A stretch of DNA of 62,711 nucleotides from Tissierellales bacterium (GTDB lineage Bacteria; Bacillota; Clostridia; Tissierellales; JASKZW01): contig JASLIL010000112.1 of assembly GCA_030152145.1 (NCBI GenBank), forward strand, positions 1 through 62,711, given 5' to 3'. A program made the translations under genes and the position numbers. Shown piece after piece: positions 1-8,024 of this stretch. The notes below the pieces were generated by a model. That model had not been told where the DNA came from. It searched no databases and saw only the letters and a program-made list of their open reading frames with translations. How positions within the stretch are numbered: the first letter of the stretch is position 1; each line of letters opens with the position of its first letter.

Positions 1-84
1 TCCTACGCAGGATAAAATAAAACCCACCTTTGAAGTAAAGGTTGTTTCTTTTAAATTATCCACTACTGAACTTTGTTTCGTCAT
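1..84 (-). CDS. Sodium-dependent transporter, NSS/SNF family (N-terminal fragment)
   Basis: Only the first 28 codons lie in the window; the gene continues off the left edge. The peptide starts MTKQSSVVDNLKETTF and goes on TSKVGFILSCVG, which resembles the start of neurotransmitter:sodium symporters (typically F-x-S-K-x-G-F-I-L-A, then a Gly-rich first membrane helix). These are inner-membrane Na+-coupled amino-acid carriers. The ATG follows an AGGAGG ribosome site with normal spacing. The call rests on a short N-terminal match, so the substrate is unknown. Confidence 0.6.
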   Translation of the reverse strand, partial: MTKQSSVVDNLKETTFTSKVGFILSCVG

Positions 85-366
85 AATGACCTCCTATTTA
101 ATTTTCAAATTTAAGCCTACAATACTACTTTTGCCTACAAGGATGATTATATCATGTAATAGACAAATGTAAACATAGATTGATAAAAACAAGAATATTG
201 TATATCTATAAGTTTTCTATAGTATATTTAAAGTATTTTCTCCTTATGACTACTGGTCCAACCAGGTCTAGTACAGGCAATTAGCCTTTATCTTAAAAAG
301 CTGCCATAAATAGATAGAGATTTATTGTGAAATTTTTTGTATAATCTATGTAGGGAGGGATTTACA

Positions 367-1089
367 ATGGAAGTTTTAGAAATAGGAGGAAGAGGCTATC
401 TTTTTACTTTTTATGATTTGAAGATACCTACAAATGTCTATGTAATAGTGGGAGAAAGTAAATTTTACTTTATAGACACCTACTTAGGCTCGTCATATAT
501 GGAAAAGATTCATAATTATCTTCTTGAAAGATTTGGAGATAGGAAAAATATTGTTTTTAATACCCATAGTGACTGGGATCATATATGGGGTAATGAGTAT
601 TTTAAGGATGCTATAATAGTAGGATCAAATGAATGTTTTCAAAATATAGCTAAAAGGGGGAAGCAGGATTTAAACCAGTTTTCAAACTATGCTAAAGAAG
701 AAATTAACATAGTAAATTTAAACACTGTTTTTAAGGGAGATGTAGAATTTTTAAAAGATGGTATACAGGCTTTCCAATCCTATGGTCATACGGAGGATTC
801 AATATCTATTTATGATTCTATAGATAAGGTTCTACATGTAGGAGACAATGTAGAGTTGCCAATACCCCATGTTCAAGACCAAGACCTAGATAGTTACATA
901 GAAAGTCTGGAGGCTTATAAGGAAATAGACTTTAAATACCTAATAGGTGGTCATACAGGGCTTTTAAAAAGAGAAGATATAGATAGTAATATAGAATATT
1001 TAAGGGCCTTAAAAGAAGGGAATAGTTTTAACTTTGAAGAAGAGATTATGGAAATACATATGAAAAACTTAGAATACATAGGAAAATAG
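367..1089 (+). CDS. Metallo-beta-lactamase-fold hydrolase
   Basis: A 241-residue protein with the MBL fold. The metal motif reads THSDWDHIWGN near residue 66, the H-x-D-x-D-H variant of HxHxDH seen in a subgroup of Firmicutes MBL proteins. Later metal-ligand candidates are His in SYGHTED, Asp in HVGDN and His in LIGGHTG. The substrate cannot be predicted; relatives include thioesterases, glyoxalase II-like and phosphodiesterase enzymes. The ATG at 367 follows AGGGAGGG; an in-frame TTG at 337 has no such site, so the shorter form is chosen. It is transcribed alone and ends at a strong terminator. Confidence 0.85.
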   Translation: MEVLEIGGRGYLFTFYDLKIPTNVYVIVGESKFYFIDTYLGSSYMEKIHNYLLERFGDRKNIVFNTHSDWDHIWGNEYFKDAIIVGSNECFQNIAKRGKQDLNQFSNYAKEEINIVNLNTVFKGDVEFLKDGIQAFQSYGHTEDSISIYDSIDKVLHVGDNVELPIPHVQDQDLDSYIESLEAYKEIDFKYLIGGHTGLLKREDIDSNIEYLRALKEGNSFNFEEEIMEIHMKNLEYIGK

Positions 1090-1092
1090 GGT

Positions 1093-1128
1093 ATAAGAAA
1101 AAGAGGTCTTCAGACCTCTTTTTCTTAT
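1093..1128 (+). terminator. Rho-independent terminator after the MBL gene
   Basis: A perfect 16-bp inverted repeat with a TTCA loop. The 3' arm contains the T-rich run. It lies four bases past the stop codon. Confidence 0.9.
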
Positions 1129-1212
1129 GTAGATAGGACAAAATCTAGATAATTGACTATAATGTATATAGGGTAAATATTAAGCTTGAATTATAATTCT
1201 AGGAGGGATTAT

Positions 1213-1761
1213 ATGAAGAAGATAATAGTATTTTTTGCCGATGGCTTCGAAGAAGTTGAAGCTCTTACAATAGTAGATTACTTGAGGAGGGTGGATATCA
1301 AGGTAGACATGGTATCTATTACCAATGACTTAAAGGTTAAAGGAGCCCATGGTGTCGAGTTATTGACAGATAAATTGTTGGCAGATATAGACCATAGTGA
1401 TTATGATGGTGTTATTATTCCAGGAGGTATGCCAGGTGCCAGTAATTTAAGGGATCATGGTAGGGTAATAGAGATTATAAAGGACTTAAATAGCCAGGGA
1501 AAACTTGTAGCTGCTATTTGTGCAGGCCCTATTGTTCTTAATAGGGCAGATATTATAGCTGGTAAGAATATTACAGCCTACCCAGGCTTTGAAGAAGAGT
1601 TGGCCAAGTCCCAGCTTACAGGAAGACCTGTAGAGATTGATGGTAACATAATAACTGCCATGGGACCAAACTTTGCTGTAAATTTTGCCCTAGAGCTGGT
1701 TAAATATCTTCTAGCTGAAGAAAAGCTTAGAGAGCTAAAGGCAGGTATACTTTATGACTAG
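1213..1761 (+). CDS. DJ-1/PfpI family protein
   Basis: A 182-residue single-domain protein of the DJ-1/ThiJ/PfpI superfamily. It starts MKKIIVFFADGFEEVEA, which includes the conserved acidic residue, and has the nucleophile elbow AAICAGP with the reactive Cys near residue 104. Family members act as deglycases, glyoxalase III or redox-stress chaperones; the cellular substrate is not clear here. The ATG at 1213 follows AGGAGGG; the in-frame upstream start at 1186 has no ribosome site. It overlaps the downstream dihydrofolate reductase by 8 bases, so the two are translated as a pair. Confidence 0.88.
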   Translation: MKKIIVFFADGFEEVEALTIVDYLRRVDIKVDMVSITNDLKVKGAHGVELLTDKLLADIDHSDYDGVIIPGGMPGASNLRDHGRVIEIIKDLNSQGKLVAAICAGPIVLNRADIIAGKNITAYPGFEEELAKSQLTGRPVEIDGNIITAMGPNFAVNFALELVKYLLAEEKLRELKAGILYD

Positions 1762-2260
1762 AGATATGATACTAATGTTTGCTGTAGATGAGAACTGGAG
1801 TATAGGTTTAGATGGGGATATGCATGTCCACCTAAGGGAGGATTTAAAAAGATTTAAGTCCTTTACAGAGGGAAATATAATAATTATGGGCAGGAAGACC
1901 CTTGAGTCCCTACCCAATAAAAAGCCTCTGCCTGAAAGGATGAACATAGTTCTTACTAGAAATAAGTTTTATGAAGAGGATGGTTTCAAGGTGGTTAATG
2001 ACCTAGATGAGCTTTTTGACTTTCTTAAGGATAATAGGCTTGATAGGAAGGTCTTTGTAACTGGAGGCCAGACCATAGTAGATCAGTTAATTGGCTACTG
2101 TGACAAGGCCTATATAACTAAGATTAAGAAGGCTTTTCCAAAGTCAGATACATCCATAGAAAACCTAGATAAGAATAGTGACTGGGTTTTAGAGGAAGAG
2201 TCAGAAACCATTAGTCAGGGAGATCTGGACTATAGCTATTGCCTATATAGGAGAAAATAG
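1754..2260 (+). CDS. folA: Dihydrofolate reductase
   Basis: A 168-residue enzyme that reduces dihydrofolate to tetrahydrofolate with NADPH. Evidence is the start MILMFAVDENWSIG, the EDLKRFK substrate helix with its acidic active-site residue, the NADPH motif IIIMGRKTLESLP, NIVLTRN and VTGGQT. The segment that usually reads PWH is MHVH, as in a divergent clostridial clade. The start at 1754 overlaps the end of the DJ-1 gene; a second ATG four codons later is also possible. There is no thyA next to it. Confidence 0.9.
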   Translation: MTRDMILMFAVDENWSIGLDGDMHVHLREDLKRFKSFTEGNIIIMGRKTLESLPNKKPLPERMNIVLTRNKFYEEDGFKVVNDLDELFDFLKDNRLDRKVFVTGGQTIVDQLIGYCDKAYITKIKKAFPKSDTSIENLDKNSDWVLEEESETISQGDLDYSYCLYRRK

Positions 2261-2340
2261 GAAGATTAAATCGCCTTATTTTTATGAAAGTGTACACTAT
2301 AGAGAGATTTTGCTATTGCTAGAAGAAATATGTTATACTC

Positions 2341-2376
2341 AATAACTATAGGATTATAAATAATCCTATAGTTATT
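2341..2376. repeat. Perfect 16-bp inverted repeat
   Basis: The arms begin AATAACTATAGG and are exactly complementary, with a 4-base TAAA loop. No T-run follows, so it is not a standard terminator. It lies between folA and the deacetylase gene and could be an operator, an RNA stem or a small repeat element. Confidence 0.75.
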
Positions 2377-2491
2377 GGTTTACCTTTCTTGTGGAGCCTA
2401 TTTTAAATTGTAAATTAGTTGTAAAGACTTTTAGATCCTTATAAGTATATAATGGTTGAAGGAGTTGTAATATTAGAAAGGCGGGGATTAG

Positions 2492-3892
2492 ATGGCAAGA
2501 AGACCTAGGAGAAGGCGTAGAAGAAATAAGTTTGCAACATTACTAGGCTTGGTTTTAATAGTTGTTTTATTGGCTTTAGCTACTAAAACATATGCAAGTA
2601 AAAAGTTTAAAAATGAAGTTGAGAAAGAGTATAAGGATATTTTATCTGGAGAGCTTTCTGAAACTAGATTGGCTGAAAAGGACTATAGTAAGTCAGCTGT
2701 AATAGGAGCTTACTATCCTAAGTTTGGATCTAAAAAGATAGATTCAGAAACCAAGTCTATGGTAGATTCTTATATAGGAAAGTTTAAAGAGAAGACCAAG
2801 GGCTTTAAATCTAAAGATATAAGTGAAATTCCAACACTTAAGATAGATTTTAAGGAAGAAAAACTATCAGACAATATAAGAAATATAGATTTTAGGATAG
2901 TAGAGGACCTGAAATCTTTGGGACAAGGTTTTGAGGAGAATATATCTAGAAGCTATAATCTAGAAGAGGATAGAAGTCTTGAAATAGAAGATCTTTTAAT
3001 AGACCAGGCCAATACCTACCTTAAGACAAAATCCTTTGTGGAGTTTGCACAAAATGAAGAGATTAAGGCAGCAGTAAAGGCTGAGGACTATAAGTTTAAG
3101 GACTTTAAGTTAGAAGGAGATGCCATAGTTTTCCTAGTAGAGGGTCAGCCTCTAAAGGTTAACTTTGATGACCTAGACATGTACTCCAAGCTTGACTTTG
3201 CAAGTTTTAATAAGCTTTCAGATCAGGAGATAGAGGAAAAAATAGAGATAGCAGAGAAGATGAATAAGATAAGACCAGGCTTGGATCCAAACAAGCCTAT
3301 GATAGCCCTAACCTATGATGATGGTCCATCTAGGAAGGCTACTCCTATAATACTTGATACCTTAGAAGAGTATGGAGCAGCTGGAACATTCTTTGTTTTA
3401 GGGGAGAATGTAGGCTACTATCCAGAACTAGTAAAGAGAATGGCTGATGGAGGTCATGAAATAGGAAATCATAGCTTTAGCCATAAGCAGCTAACCAAGC
3501 TATCAGTTGAGGGCTTGAGAGGGGAGATAGACTCAACTCAAAAGGCTGTTAGGGATATTGTAGGCTATGAACCTCAACTTGTTAGACCAACCTATGGAGC
3601 TATAAATGATAGGGTTAAGGAGAACATAGGCATGCCTATGATGCTTTGGAGCGTAGATACCCTGGATTGGAAATATAGGAATGCAGACAGGGTTACCCAG
3701 CATATATTAAACTATGCTAAGGACGGAGATATAGTTTTAATGCATGACCTATATGAGTCAACAGCAGAGGCTACAAGAAGAATAGTTCCAGAATTAAGTA
3801 AAAGAGGATTCCAACTAGTCACCCTATCTGAGATGTATCAGTTAAAGGGAGTGGAGCTTCTTCCAGGCGGAAGATATACAAATATAGAATAG
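2492..3892 (+). CDS. Membrane-anchored polysaccharide deacetylase (NodB domain)
   Basis: A 466-residue protein. An Arg-rich cytoplasmic tail (residues 3-11) precedes one membrane segment (about 15-34). A middle domain (about 60-255) resembles the extracytoplasmic domain of PdaC-like deacetylases. The NodB domain occupies about 265-450 and has TYDDGPS for the catalytic and metal Asp residues, HSFSH for the metal His pair, RPTYG and the late LMHD motif. It probably deacetylates peptidoglycan or another wall glycan outside the membrane. Start ATG follows GGCGGGG. Monocistronic, with a terminator right after the stop. Confidence 0.88.
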   Translation: MARRPRRRRRRNKFATLLGLVLIVVLLALATKTYASKKFKNEVEKEYKDILSGELSETRLAEKDYSKSAVIGAYYPKFGSKKIDSETKSMVDSYIGKFKEKTKGFKSKDISEIPTLKIDFKEEKLSDNIRNIDFRIVEDLKSLGQGFEENISRSYNLEEDRSLEIEDLLIDQANTYLKTKSFVEFAQNEEIKAAVKAEDYKFKDFKLEGDAIVFLVEGQPLKVNFDDLDMYSKLDFASFNKLSDQEIEEKIEIAEKMNKIRPGLDPNKPMIALTYDDGPSRKATPIILDTLEEYGAAGTFFVLGENVGYYPELVKRMADGGHEIGNHSFSHKQLTKLSVEGLRGEIDSTQKAVRDIVGYEPQLVRPTYGAINDRVKENIGMPMMLWSVDTLDWKYRNADRVTQHILNYAKDGDIVLMHDLYESTAEATRRIVPELSKRGFQLVTLSEMYQLKGVELLPGGRYTNIE

Positions 3893-3896
3893 CCAG

Positions 3897-3928
3897 GACA
3901 CTGAGTTTTAAAACTCAGTGTCTTTTTT
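3897..3928 (+). terminator. Rho-independent terminator after the deacetylase
   Basis: GACACTGAGTTTT pairs perfectly with AAAACTCAGTGTC and is followed by a T7 run. Confidence 0.93.
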
Positions 3929-4051
3929 TGTCTCTAACAAAAATCTTGAGAAAATATTTTCATTTTTTAAGAAAAAAAATGAAAATATCTCCATAGTGGA
4001 AGGAGGATAGAGGGGGTAAAATATGCTTATAGAATTTAAGGAGGGGATTAG

Positions 4052-4699
4052 GTGAGGGAAGTCTTTAAAGTTATCTTGATAAGTCTTATAATTTTCCAGA
4101 ATATCCTATCCTCAACTATGGCTTCTTCAAAGTCCAAGAAGGCCCTTAGAAACTTAAGTTTTTTCAGAATAGACCTTAAAAATCTTAGTTTCAGACTGGA
4201 TCGTATAGGGGAGAACCTAGGTCCTGTAGAAAGACTAAAGTTCTCCCTACACAGTTTATACAATAGTTTTAATGCTAGAAATTTTGAAGATAATAAGTTT
4301 ATAAGAATATCAGGAAGGCTAGTAGCCAAGATTCATGGAATAGAGGCCCTGGACCTGGTAGTTGGACAGGAAATAAATACCTTTGATCTTTTAAAGGTTG
4401 ACTACTTAGATGGGGGAGAGGAAGTTTTAAAGGTGATTTGGAAGACTGACCAGATAGATTTTAAGAGTCCAGGAAGCTACTATCTCCCAGGGGTCCTAGA
4501 CCAGAAGCTACTTCTGTATAGACCCTTAAATATAGTTGAGCACATACCTGAGGAGCCAGACAGTCCAGAGGACCTAGAGGAATTAGAGGAGTCTCAGGAT
4601 TTGGAAATAGAGGATTTTTTAGATCAATTAGATCTATCAGAAGCCTTAATAGGCAAGAAGACAAAGGAAGAAGAGTTGGAAGAGGAAATGGAGTCTTAA
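4052..4699 (+). CDS. Secreted protein of unknown function with acidic tail
   Basis: A 215-residue protein that I do not recognise. Residues 4-24 (EVFKVILISLIIFQNILSS) look like a signal peptide ending near SSTMA. The middle is mixed basic and hydrophobic. The last 50 residues are strongly acidic (repeated PEEPDSPEDLEELEE-type sequence), as in stalks or exported interaction tails. GTG start at 4052 after AAGGAGGGG. The antisense open frames here are shadows. It stands alone and ends in its own terminator. Confidence 0.65.
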   Translation: MREVFKVILISLIIFQNILSSTMASSKSKKALRNLSFFRIDLKNLSFRLDRIGENLGPVERLKFSLHSLYNSFNARNFEDNKFIRISGRLVAKIHGIEALDLVVGQEINTFDLLKVDYLDGGEEVLKVIWKTDQIDFKSPGSYYLPGVLDQKLLLYRPLNIVEHIPEEPDSPEDLEELEESQDLEIEDFLDQLDLSEALIGKKTKEEELEEEMES

Positions 4700-4716
4700 A
4701 ATCATTTCCTTTTTTT
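4683..4716 (+). terminator. Terminator overlapping the stop codon
   Basis: AGGAAATG pairs with CATTTCCT and is followed by a T run; the first arm lies within the end of the upstream gene. Confidence 0.8.
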
Positions 4717-4717
4717 A

Positions 4718-4746
4718 TTGACAAAATATAAGGAGGAGTATATACT
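4718..4746 (+). promoter_or_regulatory. Sigma-A promoter of the GntR/ABC operon
   Basis: TTGACA (4718-4723), a 17-base spacer and TATACT (4741-4746). This is close to consensus and sits directly before the repressor operon. Confidence 0.85.
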
Positions 4747-4773
4747 GTTTATATACAACATAAACAGTATATA
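4739..4773. promoter_or_regulatory. Probable GntR/YtrA operator
   Basis: A perfect inverted repeat with 14-base arms (TATATACTGTTTAT and its complement) and a 7-base spacer. It covers the -10 box and start region of the promoter. Placement fits self-repression by the GntR protein encoded 36 bases downstream; YtrA-type regulators use repeats of this shape. Confidence 0.8.
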
Positions 4774-4808
4774 CAGTTAGAAATTCTAAAGACTAAGATG
4801 GTGATTAG

Positions 4809-5183
4809 ATGGATATAGTAATTAGCAACTCCAGCAATGAGCCTATCTATAGGCAGATTGAAAATCAGATAAAAGATATGATTATTCAGGGTAAGCTTAA
4901 GGAAGGGGACGCTCTTCCTTCTATTAGACTGCTGGCTAAGGAGCTTAGGATAAGTGTAATAACTACAAAAAGAGCCTATGATGAACTGGAAAGTGATGGA
5001 TTTATAGAGACAGTTCAGGGAAAGGGCAGCTTTGTAGGAAGGCAGAACAAGGACCTTTTTAGGGAGGAACAGCTTAAGGAATTAGAGGAACATCTGGAGG
5101 CAGCCCTTAAGATAAGCGATTTTTTAAAGCTATCTACAGAGGAAGTATTAGAAATGATAAAGATATTAAAGGGAGAGATTTAA
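4809..5183 (+). CDS. GntR family transcriptional regulator, YtrA type
   Basis: A 124-residue repressor. The winged helix (about residues 8-76) shows the GntR pattern PIYRQIENQI, GDALPSIRLLAKELRIS and FIETVQGKGSFV. Only about 45 residues follow, which is the short YtrA type that senses a signal without a large effector domain. It leads an operon with an ABC ATPase one base downstream and a permease. The promoter carries a 14-bp-arm palindrome that is its likely operator. YtrA systems often respond to cell-wall antibiotics; the inducer here is unknown. Confidence 0.9.
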   Translation: MDIVISNSSNEPIYRQIENQIKDMIIQGKLKEGDALPSIRLLAKELRISVITTKRAYDELESDGFIETVQGKGSFVGRQNKDLFREEQLKELEEHLEAALKISDFLKLSTEEVLEMIKILKGEI

Positions 5184-5184
5184 G

Positions 5185-6039
5185 ATGGATTATATTTTAG
5201 AGGTAGAAAATCTTTCTAAATCCTATGAAGACTTTGACTTAGATAATATAAGTTTTAAGATTCCAAGTGGAAGTATTATGGGATTGGTGGGGGAAAATGG
5301 TTCTGGTAAGACAACCAGCATAAAGAGCATATTGAAGATTGTAAATAAGGATTCTGGTAGGGTTAGAGTTTTTAATAAGGATATGGATGAGTTTGACAGG
5401 GAGATCAAGGAAGATATAGGCGTAGTCCTAGATGATGCCTTCTTTCATGAAAGTTTTACAGCTATAAATATAGATAGGGTCCTAAAGGATGTCTATAGGG
5501 AGTGGGATAGTAAGGTATTTTTCAGCTACCTAGAAAGATTTAAGCTTCCCAAGAAGAAAATAATAAAGGAGTATTCCAAGGGGATGCTTATGAAACTTAA
5601 GATTTCTGCAGCCCTTTCCCACAAGGCCAAGCTTTTAATCTTAGATGAGCCAACGGCAGGCCTGGATCCTATGGTTAGAACAGATATTTTAGATGAGCTT
5701 TTAGACTTTATACAGGATGAGGATAGGGCCATACTTTTCTCTACCCATATAACCAGTGACCTAGACAAGATAGCTGACTATATTACCTTTATTCACAAGG
5801 GCCAGCTTATGCTATCAATGGATAGGGAGGAGCTTTTAGGTAATTTTGGAATAATTAAATTTGGTTTAGATGATCAGTTTGTAGATATGGAAGACTTAGT
5901 AAACTATAAGTCCAATAAGTTTGGCAGGGAGGGACTGCTTAAGGATCTGGAAAAAAACAGGGAAAAATATAGTGGTTACCCAATAGATCAGGTAAACATA
6001 GAGGATATAATGTTATTTTATACAAGAGGTGAGAAATAA
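5185..6039 (+). CDS. ABC transporter ATP-binding protein (YtrB-like)
   Basis: A 284-residue ATPase. Walker A is GENGSGKT (about residue 36), the signature is the relaxed YSKGMLMKL and Walker B is LLILDEPTAGLD. A switch His is in FSTHITSDLD. The C-terminal 70 residues are family-specific. It lies one base after the GntR gene and its last base is the first base of the permease gene, so the three form a tight operon. It probably powers an ABC-2 type exporter with the next gene; substrate unknown, perhaps wall-active compounds by analogy with ytr operons. Confidence 0.92.
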   Translation: MDYILEVENLSKSYEDFDLDNISFKIPSGSIMGLVGENGSGKTTSIKSILKIVNKDSGRVRVFNKDMDEFDREIKEDIGVVLDDAFFHESFTAINIDRVLKDVYREWDSKVFFSYLERFKLPKKKIIKEYSKGMLMKLKISAALSHKAKLLILDEPTAGLDPMVRTDILDELLDFIQDEDRAILFSTHITSDLDKIADYITFIHKGQLMLSMDREELLGNFGIIKFGLDDQFVDMEDLVNYKSNKFGREGLLKDLEKNREKYSGYPIDQVNIEDIMLFYTRGEK

Positions 6040-6671
6040 TGAAAGGTTTATTTACCAAGGATTTTATAGGATTTAAGGGTCTTTTAAAACAAAGCCTACC
6101 TTCACTAATATTTTTTCTAGTAATAGGCTATGCTTCAAAGAATCCTATGTTTTTTACTATGATGATGGGGATGCTAGGTTTAAACGGGACCTTTGCTGCC
6201 ATGGGCAATAATGATGCTTCTGGTTTTGATGCCTATAGCATAACTTTTCCCATAAGGAAGAAGGATCTGGTTAGGGAAAGATATATATTTTCTGTAGTTA
6301 CAGTGCTTGTATCAACGCTGGTTTCTACTTTATTAGTAGGTCTTACCCTCCTATCAGAATTTGAGGGAGGTCTACCAGAGCTTTTATTTTCACAGCTTGT
6401 ATTAATGGCCTTTCTTTTATTTATAAACTACACCATAATACCTATAATATTTAAGCATGGGGTAGAGAAAGCGAGAATAGCTTTATTCCTAGTAACTACT
6501 ATTCCCTTTGTATTGATTATGCTTATATCATTTTTAGATATAAAGCTGCCAGGCCTATCAGCTGAAATAAATGTAGGACTTGTATCAGCCATAACTCTTG
6601 GAGCCTGTGTTATTCTGGGACTTATATCTGAGAAGATAAGTGAAGTTATAGTAGAAAAAAAGGATTTTTAG
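6039..6671 (+). CDS. ABC-2 type transporter permease
   Basis: A 210-residue integral membrane protein with about six hydrophobic helices, for example SLIFFLVIGYASK, VVTVLVSTLVSTLLVGL, LVLMAFLLFINYTIIP, IALFLVTTIPFVLIM and AITLGACVILGLI. A short N-terminal helix lies on the cytoplasmic side, as in ABC-2 permeases. The SITFPIRKKDLVRERY coupling segment before helix 3 matches permeases paired with YtrB-type ATPases. It shares one base with the ATPase gene and ends the operon at a terminator. Confidence 0.88.
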   Translation: MKGLFTKDFIGFKGLLKQSLPSLIFFLVIGYASKNPMFFTMMMGMLGLNGTFAAMGNNDASGFDAYSITFPIRKKDLVRERYIFSVVTVLVSTLVSTLLVGLTLLSEFEGGLPELLFSQLVLMAFLLFINYTIIPIIFKHGVEKARIALFLVTTIPFVLIMLISFLDIKLPGLSAEINVGLVSAITLGACVILGLISEKISEVIVEKKDF

Positions 6672-6681
6672 TTTGGATTAG

Positions 6682-6702
6682 GGGAGCCTTGGCTCCCTTT
6701 TT
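6682..6702 (+). terminator. Terminator of the GntR/ABC operon
   Basis: GGGAGCC and GGCTCCC flank a 2-base loop and are followed by T5. Confidence 0.85.
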
Positions 6703-6810
6703 AATTTAAGTTAATTAACTGAAAATTCATAAGTATTTAACAATAAGTGGTGATTTATAGTTGAAATTGTTATATTATAGTATAAAGACATTTTAGTTAG
6801 GAGTGTTAAT

Positions 6811-7332
6811 ATGAAACATTGGAAGACAAGTACCAAACTTAAATTTTTATCTGTATTCCTTATATTTGGATTACTTCTTTATTTTTACACTGGGGAAAAT
6901 GGTTTTATGAGTACTAATAATTCCTTGGTAAAAAGAGTTTTAAGGAAGAATGAGTTGGAAAATGGAAGATTTGGTGAGGTTTTAAAATATGGTTACCACA
7001 ATTTGATAATATTTGAACCAGGTATGTCAAAGGCAGAGATGAGGGACTATGTAGACTATGTAGACTATAATAAATACAAGACTTCTGAAGACCCAAAAAA
7101 GGTTAACATGCTATTTACCTATGCCCACAGGGCATCAGGCTATATATATGGAAATCCAGAAAAACTAGGATTTAGATTAAATCTAGAACCAGGCCACTAT
7201 GGTAGGGCCAGTATAGAAAACTACTATTTTATAATGGATGAAGTAGAAGGAAAGAATGGTAAATCCTACAAGGAATATACCCTCTACCCTACATATGAAG
7301 AATATGAAGAAGTTTTAAAAAAGAGCCTTTAG
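6811..7332 (+). CDS. Exported or membrane-anchored protein of unknown function
   Basis: A 173-residue protein that I do not recognise. One hydrophobic segment lies at residues 10-27 (KFLSVFLIFGLLLYFYTG) after a basic start, giving an N-in anchor or uncleaved signal. The rest is polar and rich in Tyr, with a tandem YVDYVDYN stretch. No catalytic motif was seen. The start follows TTAGGAGTG. It is monocistronic, just before the sigma-factor operon. Confidence 0.6.
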   Translation: MKHWKTSTKLKFLSVFLIFGLLLYFYTGENGFMSTNNSLVKRVLRKNELENGRFGEVLKYGYHNLIIFEPGMSKAEMRDYVDYVDYNKYKTSEDPKKVNMLFTYAHRASGYIYGNPEKLGFRLNLEPGHYGRASIENYYFIMDEVEGKNGKSYKEYTLYPTYEEYEEVLKKSL

Positions 7333-7347
7333 GCTTCTTTTTTTTGC
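7319..7347 (+). terminator. Weak terminator before the sigma operon
   Basis: An imperfect stem AAGAGCC / GGCTTCTT followed by a T8 run, overlapping the stop codon of the upstream gene. Confidence 0.65.
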
Positions 7348-7401
7348 TATTTTTAAGCTAATATTATATAATTTAAAAATATTTCACTAAAATTGATAGA
7401 T

Positions 7402-7420
7402 TTCGGTCTTCCGTCCCGAA
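7402..7420 (+). promoter_or_regulatory. GC-rich inverted repeat, candidate promoter element of the sigma operon
   Basis: TTCGG and CCGAA flank a 9-base middle inside otherwise very AT-rich DNA, about 50 bases before the sigma start. ECF sigma factors often recognise their own promoter with a GC-rich core, so this is a candidate recognition site. No normal sigma-A promoter stands out here. Confidence 0.4.
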
Positions 7421-7469
7421 CTAGTATATGAAAGACAAATCTACATGTAGAATAATAGAAGGTGATTAC

Positions 7470-8024
7470 TTGAAAATTAATGAGGAAAATTTCATATATG
7501 AGTTAAGGAAGGGAAATGAAAAAGCCCTGGACTATGTAGTAGACAGCTATGGTTGGTTAGTAAAAACTGTAGTATCAAAAAATATGTATGGCCTGGAATC
7601 CTATAGGGAAGAGTGTATAAATGACTGTCTTCTGGCAGTTTGGGAAAATATAGATTCCTTTGACCAGGAAAGATCCAGCTTTAAAAACTGGTTGGCAGGT
7701 ATAGCAAAATACAAGTCTATTGACTATTTAAGAAAATATCAGAAGGAGTTTTCAAATATATCCTTTGAGAAGATTCAAATAGAAAAAGAGGACACAAGTT
7801 CTGACAGGCTTATAGAAAGGGAGAATCTAGAATCTATAGAAGGCCTTCTATCAGACTTAAAGCCTAGGGATAGGCTGATATTTAAGAGGCTTTTTATAGA
7901 AGAAGAGGATATAGACAGTCTGGCAGAGGACTTGGATCTAGATAAGTCCAATATATACAACAGGGTGTCCAGGGCCAGGAGAAAACTTAAGAAAAACTTT
8001 AAGGAGGAAGACTATGTCAAATAA
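7470..8024 (+). CDS. RNA polymerase ECF-type sigma factor
   Basis: A 184-residue sigma-70 family factor. Region 2 is about residues 10-90 (EECINDCLLAVWENIDSF, then FKNWLAGIAKYKSIDYLRK). Region 4 is about 120-180 (LKPRDRLIFKRLF, then a helix-turn-helix IDSLAEDLDLDKSNIYNRVSRARRKL). The TTG at 7470 follows GAAGGTGAT and starts at the usual family N-terminus (ENFIYELRKGNEKAL); a longer ATG form from 7428 lacks a ribosome site. It overlaps the DUF4179 gene by 11 bases, the standard sigma/anti-sigma pair layout. Confidence 0.88.
   Translation: MKINEENFIYELRKGNEKALDYVVDSYGWLVKTVVSKNMYGLESYREECINDCLLAVWENIDSFDQERSSFKNWLAGIAKYKSIDYLRKYQKEFSNISFEKIQIEKEDTSSDRLIERENLESIEGLLSDLKPRDRLIFKRLFIEEEDIDSLAEDLDLDKSNIYNRVSRARRKLKKNFKEEDYVK

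Noticed and set aside
3949..3992. AT-rich inverted repeat GAGAAAATATTTTC... / ...GAAAATATCTC
   Set aside because: It lies just after a good terminator and is nearly all A and T; pairing of such sequence is common by chance, so it is not listed as a feature.
4048..4724. Two antisense open frames opposite the 4052 gene
   Set aside because: They lack ribosome sites and their composition (Leu/Ser/Pro-rich) is typical of the shadow of an acidic coding strand.
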